Part shown: positions 19,472 to 26,169 of the stretch, in pieces
Position numbering within the stretch: position 1 is the first letter of the stretch
How the letters are laid out: every line of letters begins with the position of its first letter
NCBI RefSeq assembly: GCF_947495675.1
Contig: NZ_CANLZX010000001.1
Coordinates: 310,001-374,000 of the forward strand
Direction: 5' to 3'
Origin: an uncultured Algibacter sp.
Lineage (GTDB): Bacteria; Bacteroidota; Bacteroidia; Flavobacteriales; Flavobacteriaceae
Length of the DNA stretch: 64,000 bases
Notes under the pieces: model-generated
What the model was told of the DNA's origin: nothing
What the model saw: only the letters and a program-made list of their open reading frames with translations
Databases searched by the model: none
Program-made: the position numbers and the translations under genes

Positions 19472-20700
19472 GTAAGCTTTTTTATTTTTGGGTTGTTGTC
19501 TAATAAATCATCTGGTGTAAATACTGGTGATACTTTTTCAGAAAAATCTATAATATCTATAAACATACTGCGTAATAAAATGATAGTTTCTGGAGTACGG
19601 TTTACAATGTAAGAAAACAGTTTTACTGGTCTGTATGGTATATCACCAATACCGTTTTTATCTAGGTCGTAACCTGTGTAATTACTCCAATAATTTTTGT
19701 CGAATTCATTGTCGTTTACATTACTATTGTAGGCAATATCAAAAGAATTATATAAAAAATTGTTTTCTGTAAATTTATTAGTGTAACATGCGCCTTTTAC
19801 TTTTATTGCCCAACCATTATTAGTAAAGGTGTTGTGTTTGTAATTAATTCTATTAGAGCCTTCTATGTTTATTCCAATAGTGTTGTCTTCAAAAGTATTG
19901 CCTGTAATTTCGGCATCATTTATTTCTTTGAGTAACATGCCGTAAGAAGCTGTTCCCCAATTTTTCTTAAAAATGTTATTGTACATTTTAATACGTTTAG
20001 AAAACATCACAGCCACACCAGCACCATTTTTTTCGAATGTGTTGTCTTGATAAGTGTCGTCGTTAGAAAACATAAAGTGTAAACCGTAACGTACATTAAG
20101 TGTACTTACATTGTTTTTAATTAAACAATCATCAGAAAATTCTAAATAAATACCATCACGAACATGCTGTACAAAATTATGCTCAATTTCTACATTTTTA
20201 CTATACCATAATTGTATGCCATTTCCAGAATTGTATTCTTCAACTGCATCACCAATTATTTTATTATGAAACACTTTTCCGTCTCTTGATTTTTCAATGT
20301 AAATGCCAAAAAATAACTTTTCTAAAACTAAATTCTGAATGATAAAATTTTTGCTTTTGCGCACTCTAATTGCCGCATAATCTTCAGTATAACTTGTGCC
20401 AACATTAATAATAAATAAACCATCTACAGTAACATTGTCTGCGATAATAGTTATAATTTCACCTTTTAGTTCTCCATCAATAATTGGATAATCCTTACCA
20501 ATAATAGTTAATGGTTTATCAACAACAATATCATGCTCTTTATAAGTCCCTTTTTTAATAATTATCGTATCAAAATCTTTTGCTCGCTTTATTCCATCTT
20601 TTAAGGAAGAAATTGGGCAAGTTTTACAGACCTCTTTAGTTTGGGCAATACTTAAGTTAGCCATAAATATGGCAATAAGAAAATAGCATATATGTTTCAT
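19465..20700 (-). CDS. nosD: Periplasmic NosD, copper-site maturation protein
   Basis: A 411-residue exported protein with a signal peptide (about 1-19, ANLSIAQ). Parallel beta-helix (PbH1) repeats follow, seen as recurring stretches such as KNVEIEHNFVQHV, DCLIKNNVS, DDTYQDNTFEKN and DAEITGNTFEDN. NosD forms a complex with NosF and NosY and delivers sulfur to apo-NosZ in the periplasm. It starts 5 bases after the nosL stop. A CKTCPI motif lies just after the signal peptide (C20 and C23). Confidence 0.95.
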   Translation of the reverse strand: MKHICYFLIAIFMANLSIAQTKEVCKTCPISSLKDGIKRAKDFDTIIIKKGTYKEHDIVVDKPLTIIGKDYPIIDGELKGEIITIIADNVTVDGLFIINVGTSYTEDYAAIRVRKSKNFIIQNLVLEKLFFGIYIEKSRDGKVFHNKIIGDAVEEYNSGNGIQLWYSKNVEIEHNFVQHVRDGIYLEFSDDCLIKNNVSTLNVRYGLHFMFSNDDTYQDNTFEKNGAGVAVMFSKRIKMYNNIFKKNWGTASYGMLLKEINDAEITGNTFEDNTIGINIEGSNRINYKHNTFTNNGWAIKVKGACYTNKFTENNFLYNSFDIAYNSNVNDNEFDKNYWSNYTGYDLDKNGIGDIPYRPVKLFSYIVNRTPETIILLRSMFIDIIDFSEKVSPVFTPDDLLDNNPKIKKLTW

Positions 20701-20705
20701 GATTA

Positions 20706-21143
20706 CTAGTCTTTAAATTTTGCTAGTAAAGCCTCCCAATTATATAGTTTGCCGCCTTTTTCATTTTTAAATTTTTCAGCATCTGCTATGTTTTTAAAGG
20801 CGCTAAGAAATGCACCCATAGGACTTGGTATGTTCTTACTAATTAAAAATGTGGCTTGTGTAGCATCAATTAAAGTTTCAGGTTCTGTGTAGTTGTTTGA
20901 AAGGTATAGTTCAATTTTTGAAGTTTCAAAATCTTCCATAAAATTAATCATACATTCAGTTGCATCAAACTTATAGACTTTCCCTTTTTTTGTAACTATT
21001 TCTGCAGCATGTACTTTGTCTACTATAGTCATTTTGCAAAAGTGACAACCATCACTCCCATAGTTTATGGCTTTTGGCGATACATTACAACCTAAAAATA
21101 ACAATAGTAATGCAAGAATTGAATAGTGTTTTAGTGTTTGCAT
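20706..21143 (-). CDS. nosL: NosL copper chaperone lipoprotein
   Basis: A 145-residue lipoprotein with the lipid-attachment cysteine at 19 (LLFLGC). The copper-binding motif CHFCKM (C33, C36, M38) is followed by the family stretch KGKVYKFDATECMINFM. NosL passes Cu(I) to NosZ for CuZ/CuA assembly. It lies between the nos membrane protein and nosD with gaps of 10 and 5 bases, inside the operon. Confidence 0.95.
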   Translation of the reverse strand: MQTLKHYSILALLLLFLGCNVSPKAINYGSDGCHFCKMTIVDKVHAAEIVTKKGKVYKFDATECMINFMEDFETSKIELYLSNNYTEPETLIDATQATFLISKNIPSPMGAFLSAFKNIADAEKFKNEKGGKLYNWEALLAKFKD

Positions 21144-21153
21144 TGTTTTGTGT

Positions 21154-21744
21154 TTATGTTTTGGATTTATTTTTCTTACCTACAAAATAGGCTAAAAATG
21201 CTGAAGCAATGCCCAATCCTAAAAATAATGCACCAAATTGAGGATAAGAGTGTGCTTTAAAGTTTAAAATATCTCTAGAGCCAAAAAGAGGCGGTTGAAA
21301 ACCCATGACCGTTCCGTCTTTGTTAGTAAACTTCATAATGGCTTTAGGGTCTAAATTATGCCCATAATCATGTTCCCATAAATAAAAATCATACATACCA
21401 GCAAAACTTAGAATAAGCATGAGAATAAACCAACCTAAAAACCATTTATAGTTGCCTTTCCAGCCAATTAAAAGGCCTAATATGCTAGTAATTAGTATGC
21501 CAGCTGGAAAAATTTTAAACTCAGGAATAGCCTCTGGAATATACTTCATCCCTACATAATGATTCATTAAATTAATATTTTTAATATCGTGCGGGTGTAC
21601 ATCTGAAAAATCATCAATATGAATGTTCATTGCTAATGGAGTAGGGTATTGAGGGGCTTCTAGAGTAATTCTCCAAAGCGGAAAAAGAAATAACCCTAAA
21701 GGTAGCAAAGCGGCTACAATCATAATTATATTTTGCTTTTTCAT
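21154..21744 (-). CDS. Membrane protein of the nos operon (NosB-like position)
   Basis: A 196-residue protein with an N-terminal helix (about 5-24), a periplasmic segment with NHYVGMKYIPE, two central helices (about 80-115) and a C-terminal helix (about 165-187). The soluble parts are histidine- and aspartate-rich (DDFSDVHPHD, YLWEHDYGHNLDP), which could bind metal. Clade II nosZ genes are commonly followed by an uncharacterised membrane protein gene called nosB. The position fits, but I cannot confirm homology by eye. It is separated from nosZ by two hairpins and followed closely by nosL. Confidence 0.7.
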   Translation of the reverse strand: MKKQNIIMIVAALLPLGLFLFPLWRITLEAPQYPTPLAMNIHIDDFSDVHPHDIKNINLMNHYVGMKYIPEAIPEFKIFPAGILITSILGLLIGWKGNYKWFLGWFILMLILSFAGMYDFYLWEHDYGHNLDPKAIMKFTNKDGTVMGFQPPLFGSRDILNFKAHSYPQFGALFLGLGIASAFLAYFVGKKNKSKT

Positions 21745-21787
21745 AGTATTTGTTTTGTATGTTTTATAACTAAAGCGTTTAAAAATA

Positions 21788-21855
21788 AAGGCGAGAGCGA
21801 AAAATCAACTCTCGCCTTAGTTAGAGAAATAAACACTAAAACAAAATTTCTCTAA
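21788..21855 (-). terminator. Two stem-loops behind nosZ (attenuator or mRNA processing site)
   Basis: On the minus strand the first hairpin pairs TTAGAGAAAT (plus 21821-21830) with ATTTCTCTAA (21846-21855). The second pairs AAGGCGAGAG (21788-21797) with CTCTCGCCTT (21809-21818) and is followed by a T-rich stretch. They separate nosZ from the accessory genes and probably lower downstream expression. Confidence 0.65.
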
Positions 21856-21869
21856 GTTCTATAGATTAA

Positions 21870-23840
21870 CTATTCTATATCTTCTCCCATTGACCATTTT
21901 AAAGGTGTGCTTGCATTTGCAGCCGAAACTCTTATATAACCCTGCATTTCTTGATGTAGTGCAGAACAGAAATCTGTACAGTAAAATGGCCATACACCAA
22001 CTTTTGTAGGTTCCCAAACAGAAGTTTTAGTTTGTCCTGGCATAATTAATAATTCAGACGTGTTTTGTCCAAGTACTGCAAATCCGTGAGGTACATCAAA
22101 ATCTTGTTCTAAATTGGTAACGTGGAAATAAACTTTATCTCCTAGTTTAATACCTTCAATGTTATCTGGTGAGAAGTGACTTCTAATCGTTGTCATATAA
22201 ATATGTACTACGTTGCCATCTCTTACAACTTTAGTCTCAGCATCAGATTTAGCAGCATAAGGGTGTTTGTTGTCTTCTAAATCATAGATTTTTTGAGAAC
22301 GTTCCTTAATTAAATCTGCTCGCATTGCTGCAGCATAATGAGGCTCTCCATGTGTTGGAAAATCTAAAAGTAACTCCATTTTTTCTCCAGAGATATCATA
22401 TAATTGAGCAGAGTGTTCCATTTCTGGGCCTGTTGGTAAGTATCTGTCTTTTGTTATTTTATTCATTGCAAACATATATTTACCTTGAGGTTTTCCAGAG
22501 TTTCCTCCAGGAATTGTTAAGTGACCAACAGAGTAATAAGTTGGTTTTCTGTCAATTACTTCCCAAGTACCTAATTTCCATTTTACAACTTCAGAAGAAA
22601 TAAAGAAGGTTGTATAAGCATTTCCTTGACCATCAAACTCGGTATGTAAAGGGCCTAATCCCGGTTGCTCCACAGAGCCTGCTAAAACATCTTCGAATTT
22701 TAAAACAGGAATTCCGTATGCTTCACCATCAAATTTTTTGCCTTCAATAGCAGCTAACATTTTTGTAAATGAATGCACAGTTAAATTAGCAGAAAGCTTA
22801 CCATTACCAACTATATATTCTCCAGAAGGATCTACATCACAACCATGAGGTGATTTTGGAGTTGGTAAAAAGAATACAGCTCCAGGTACATCTACAGGGT
22901 TAACAACACGAACTTCTTTTTTCATTGTAGATGTTGCTGTATGTGTATGTTCATCATATACGTTATGGGCATAATCTGCTGGCATCATTTTTCCGCCACC
23001 ATTATTTACGTATTCTTCAATTTTTTTCCAATTAACAGCTGCAATAAAATCTTTATCATTTTGAGAAGCATTCACTTCTAATAAAGTACTTGCTTCTTCT
23101 GTATTATATGTAGTAAAGAAGAACCAGCCATGAGATTTTCCACGTCCAGGATGCGATAAATCGTAATTAAAACCAGGCATAAGTACTTGGAATTTAATAT
23201 CCATATTACCAGTCTCTGGTGCTACACTAATAAAAGATAAAGCTCCTTGAAAGTTTCCTTTATAATCTTTAATTGGCATATCACGTTGAGGGATTGGTAC
23301 CGAAAAACGTGTTCCAGCAACAACATACTCTGTGTTTTCTGTTACAAATGACGAACTGTGATTTCCTGCACTATTTGGAACTTCAATAATCTCTGTAGTT
23401 TCAAATGTTTTTAGATCAATTTTAGCAATTCTTGGCGTATTATTTTCATTTATAAAAATAAAACGACCATCAATTTCTCCTGCAGTTTGTGAAATATCTG
23501 GATGGTGAGAATCTCCCCAAGGTACAAAACCATGAGAGGTATTTAACATTGGTTTTGTTTCTTCAGAATACCCATAGCCAGACGTTGCAAATTGAGAAAA
23601 CACAGGTATTTCTTTAAACATTCTACCAGATGGTAAACCATAAACCGTTAAGTTACCGCTATAACCACCAGAGATAAAGGCATAAAACTCATCGTACTCT
23701 CCAGGTGCAACGTAAACTTTTTCGGCAACATTACTGGATAAAGCACCAGATTTCCCATTGGAATTACCTGAATTATTACAACTAGTAAATGCGGCAAAAA
23801 CCGTTACCATCGCAATAGTTAATATTAAATTTTTTTTCAT
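21870..23840 (-). CDS. nosZ: Nitrous oxide reductase, clade II (Sec-exported)
   Basis: A 656-residue periplasmic copper enzyme that reduces N2O to N2. The N-terminus is a short Sec/lipoprotein-like signal (AAFTSC, cysteine 21), not a Tat signal, which marks the atypical clade II. The beta-propeller domain carries the CuZ-site histidines in DSHHPD, DEHTHT, SPHGCDVDPSG, HTEFDGQGNAYT and MEHSAQ. The C-terminal cupredoxin domain has the CuA ligands C621, C625, H629 and M632 in CTDFCSALHQEM, plus the upstream histidine in VPHGFAVL. Electrons probably come from the cytochrome c encoded two genes upstream. All catalytic residues I can check are present. Confidence 0.97.
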   Translation of the reverse strand: MKKNLILTIAMVTVFAAFTSCNNSGNSNGKSGALSSNVAEKVYVAPGEYDEFYAFISGGYSGNLTVYGLPSGRMFKEIPVFSQFATSGYGYSEETKPMLNTSHGFVPWGDSHHPDISQTAGEIDGRFIFINENNTPRIAKIDLKTFETTEIIEVPNSAGNHSSSFVTENTEYVVAGTRFSVPIPQRDMPIKDYKGNFQGALSFISVAPETGNMDIKFQVLMPGFNYDLSHPGRGKSHGWFFFTTYNTEEASTLLEVNASQNDKDFIAAVNWKKIEEYVNNGGGKMMPADYAHNVYDEHTHTATSTMKKEVRVVNPVDVPGAVFFLPTPKSPHGCDVDPSGEYIVGNGKLSANLTVHSFTKMLAAIEGKKFDGEAYGIPVLKFEDVLAGSVEQPGLGPLHTEFDGQGNAYTTFFISSEVVKWKLGTWEVIDRKPTYYSVGHLTIPGGNSGKPQGKYMFAMNKITKDRYLPTGPEMEHSAQLYDISGEKMELLLDFPTHGEPHYAAAMRADLIKERSQKIYDLEDNKHPYAAKSDAETKVVRDGNVVHIYMTTIRSHFSPDNIEGIKLGDKVYFHVTNLEQDFDVPHGFAVLGQNTSELLIMPGQTKTSVWEPTKVGVWPFYCTDFCSALHQEMQGYIRVSAANASTPLKWSMGEDIE

Positions 23841-23868
23841 TTTAGTATAGTTTTAGTTAGTGTTTCTT

Positions 23869-24432
23869 TTATTTAGAAGGAGGTAATAGAACTTTGTCAA
23901 TCACGTGAACAATTCCATTTCCAGCTTTTATGCTTGCTAGTATTTTTGCACCACCAATTATTGGTTCTCCTTCAACTACTTCTACTTTTACATAACCATT
24001 ATTGGCTTGTCCAAGTTTTTTAAATTTCTTTAAAAAGTCTTTTGAGTAGTTGCCTGGTGTTACATGGTATTTTAAAATATTTGCTAAAGCATCTTTGTTT
24101 TCTGGTTTTAACAAATTTTCAACAGTTCCTTCTGGTAAAGCAGCAAAAGCTTCGTTAGTAGGAGCAAATACCATTAATGGGCCAGCGTTTACTAATGCGT
24201 TTTCTAATTGCGCAGCTTGCACAGCAGCTACTAGTGTAGTATGATCTTTAGATCCAATAGCGATGCTTAAAACTGTTGTGCTTTCATCATCTTCAATAAA
24301 AGCTTGACCTGTTCTTTCTGGCAATTCTTTTTCAGTAGATGTAACTGTAGAGGTCGTTGAGGTTTCTTTTTTACAAGAACAGATAAAAGCTGTAATTGCA
24401 AAAATTAAAAACAAGTGTTTAATTAGTTTCAT
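23869..24432 (-). CDS. Fasciclin (FAS1) domain lipoprotein in the nos operon
   Basis: A 187-residue lipoprotein with the lipid-attachment cysteine at 20 (FICSCKK). One FAS1 domain follows (about 55-185), with the conserved stretches LMVFAPTNEAFAALP and ILKYHVTPG, ending GIVHVIDKVLLPP. FAS1 domains usually mediate adhesion or protein-protein contact. It lies between the cytochrome c gene and nosZ (gaps of 6 and 28 bases), so it is transcribed with them. A scaffold role for the N2O-reducing complex is possible, but nothing here proves it. Confidence 0.9.
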   Translation of the reverse strand: MKLIKHLFLIFAITAFICSCKKETSTTSTVTSTEKELPERTGQAFIEDDESTTVLSIAIGSKDHTTLVAAVQAAQLENALVNAGPLMVFAPTNEAFAALPEGTVENLLKPENKDALANILKYHVTPGNYSKDFLKKFKKLGQANNGYVKVEVVEGEPIIGGAKILASIKAGNGIVHVIDKVLLPPSK

Positions 24433-24438
24433 GAGTTT

Positions 24439-24939
24439 TTATTTTAAGGTTCTAAAATATTCTAATACGGATCTAGCATCTTTTTCTGAAAGACCTTGAT
24501 TTGCCATTGGAGCTCCATTAAATTCCATTAATAAATCTTTAGCTAAAGGGTCCTCTTTTGTCATTTGTTCAGGGTTTAATATCATATTCATTACCCATTC
24601 AGGTGTTCTTCTTTCTAAGATGCCTTTTGGTGCTGGCCCAATAAATTTCTTATCTGTTCTATGGCAAGCAGTACACATTTTTTTATAAACATCTGCACCA
24701 TGAGTTACCATTGTTTGGTCTATCTCTGCTGCTAATGCTAAAGATTTTACAGGCCCAATACCTTTATTAGTTAAGTCAATTTTTTTTGAAGCAGGAACCT
24801 TTTCCTCTTTAACAGTTTTTTGTTCTACAGGTTCTTTTTTCTCATAAGAAAAACCTTCTTTCTTTTTTTCTTCTTTACCACCACAGCTTATAAGTAGCGT
24901 TATAAATAATGTAGTTAAAATTTTTAGTGTAGTCTTCAT
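24439..24939 (-). CDS. Cytochrome c lipoprotein, probable electron donor to NosZ
   Basis: A 166-residue monohaem cytochrome c. The lipid-attachment cysteine is 19 (LLISCGG), followed by a lysine/glutamate-rich linker of about 50 residues. The haem motif is CTACH (C89, C92, H93), and M145 in APMANQ is a likely sixth ligand. The linker would let the haem domain reach NosZ from the membrane. It is the first gene of the nos operon. I chose the ATG at 24937-24939; a TTG further upstream adds 14 poor-looking residues and would place the -7 box inside the gene. Confidence 0.92.
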   Translation of the reverse strand: MKTTLKILTTLFITLLISCGGKEEKKKEGFSYEKKEPVEQKTVKEEKVPASKKIDLTNKGIGPVKSLALAAEIDQTMVTHGADVYKKMCTACHRTDKKFIGPAPKGILERRTPEWVMNMILNPEQMTKEDPLAKDLLMEFNGAPMANQGLSEKDARSVLEYFRTLK

Positions 24940-24957
24940 ATTATATAGTTTATAATA

Positions 24958-24965
24958 CAAAGCTA
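24958..24965 (-). promoter_or_regulatory. -7 box of the nos operon
   Basis: The minus strand reads TAGCTTTG, matching TAnnTTTG, 18 bases before the cytochrome c ATG. There is no TTG at the -33 position, which suggests activator dependence. Confidence 0.6.
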
Positions 24966-24986
24966 TAGCAATGTAGTACAATATTT

Positions 24987-25002
24987 TATGATAAAAATCA
25001 TA
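24987..25002. promoter_or_regulatory. CRP/FNR-type box upstream of the nos operon
   Basis: TATGAT-AAAA-ATCATA contains the FNR-family core TGAT-N4-ATCA. Its centre is about 43 bases before the start of transcription expected from the TAGCTTTG box, the position used by class II activators. Anaerobic or N-oxide control by an FNR/DNR-like protein is inferred. Confidence 0.55.
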
Positions 25003-25007
25003 TTTAA

Positions 25008-25019
25008 GACAAAAATGTC
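25008..25019. promoter_or_regulatory. Candidate Rrf2 operator between nos operon and second rrf2
   Basis: GACAAAAATGTC, extended to AAGACA-AAAA-TGTCTT, is the most symmetric of the three GAYAAAWWTRTC sites. It lies in the divergent promoter region, upstream of both the cytochrome c gene and the second rrf2. Confidence 0.55.
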
Positions 25020-25055
25020 TTTTTTATAATTATTCAGAACTTGTTATATTTGAAG

Positions 25056-25487
25056 ATGCTCTCAAATTCATCAAAATATGCTATTAAGGCTGTGCTATAT
25101 TTAGCAATAAACTCTAACGAGGAAAAAAAAGTTACTGTAAAAGATATTAGTACACCCATAAATGTTCCACAAGCATACATTGCAAAGTTATTGCAAGAAT
25201 TGGTTAAAGCAGATATTATATCTTCAACTCGTGGACCTAAAGGCGGGTTTTATTTAAATGAAGTTAATAAGAACCAGCCAGTTATTAATATTTTAAATGT
25301 CATTGATGGAGAAAAGAGACTTACAAGTTGTATGTTAAGTTTAGAAAAATGCAAAGAAGAAAAACCATGCCCTTTACATAATATTTTGAGTCCTTCTAGA
25401 AAAAAAATAACACATCTTTTACACCTTAAATCTATTAAAGATTTAGCTACAGAAGTACAATTAGGAAATGCATTTTTGCCTCTTTAA
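25056..25487 (+). CDS. Second Rrf2-family iron-sulfur regulator
   Basis: A 143-residue Rrf2 protein from the ATG at 25056, with the flavobacterial start MLSNSSKYAIKAVLYLA. The winged helix is at the N-terminus. Cysteines C92, C99 and C105 (C-x6-C-x5-C, ending CPLH) have the same spacing as in the Rrf2 at 15373-15807. It is divergent from the nos operon with a GACAAAAATGTC box between them, so it may regulate nos. A TATATTTG box (25045-25052) ends three bases before the ATG, so the mRNA may be leaderless. Its 3' end overlaps the convergent gene by four bases. Confidence 0.9.
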   Translation: MLSNSSKYAIKAVLYLAINSNEEKKVTVKDISTPINVPQAYIAKLLQELVKADIISSTRGPKGGFYLNEVNKNQPVINILNVIDGEKRLTSCMLSLEKCKEEKPCPLHNILSPSRKKITHLLHLKSIKDLATEVQLGNAFLPL

Positions 25488-26014
25488 AAATAAAATCTTA
25501 CAAATGGCGCCCATGGGTCTGCATAAATACTTTTTTCATCGTCATATAAAGCATCATATCTAATTCCAAAAGTAACATTACCGCTTCGGTAACCAATTCC
25601 TAAATATAAAGCAGGAATCCAATAATTATTATCAGGGATATTAATATTAACATCATAACGTCTATTAACATTAAGTTGCTCGAATTCTGTTGACAATTGA
25701 ATAGCTGGAATTGGATTAAATAGACCAATTAAACTACCTCCTAAAATAGTCGATTTGTATGTGTTTTTTTGATTATTAAATGTTGCGTTTAAACCTACAC
25801 CAAGAGAAAAGTTTTTATCAAATTCATATATGCCGCTGGGTGCAACCGTAGCACTAAAAAAACCATCACCAAAGTTTAAACCTAGCCCTCCACCAAAACG
25901 CACATGTTTCCAGAAATCACTTTTAGCTTCTTGTGCACTACCATTTTGAAAGCAAAAAGAGAGGATAATTAAAATTAATGTGATTTTTTTATTATTTAAA
26001 AGAATAAAATTCAT
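25484..26014 (-). CDS. Outer-membrane beta-barrel protein, about 8 strands
   Basis: A 176-residue exported protein with a signal peptide (about 1-27, NGSAQ). Alternating-hydrophobicity strands and glycine-rich turns follow (FGGGLGLNFGDGFF, LYLGIGYRSGNVTFGIRYDALY), and it ends in the aromatic PFVRFYF, a typical outer-membrane insertion signal. It looks like a small OmpW/OmpA-like barrel, but the family is not certain. It is convergent with and overlaps the second rrf2 by four bases. No function can be assigned. Confidence 0.75.
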   Translation of the reverse strand: MNFILLNNKKITLILIILSFCFQNGSAQEAKSDFWKHVRFGGGLGLNFGDGFFSATVAPSGIYEFDKNFSLGVGLNATFNNQKNTYKSTILGGSLIGLFNPIPAIQLSTEFEQLNVNRRYDVNINIPDNNYWIPALYLGIGYRSGNVTFGIRYDALYDDEKSIYADPWAPFVRFYF

Positions 26015-26169
26015 GTTGATGCAAAATATTTAAATTATTAACAAAAATAAGGCATATTCGTTAAAGGAATATAATTTGCCATAAATATAGCTAAAGAAAC
26101 ATGTAATTTTGGTAAAAGTTGTATTTTTGAAAAATATTTTGACTAAATCATACTGGATTAAAAGTAGCA

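Noticed and set aside
26100..26140. Full promoter for sucA
   Set aside because: A TATTTTTG box exists, but no TTG lies at a suitable distance and a second partial box follows, so I kept it only as a remark in the gene entry.
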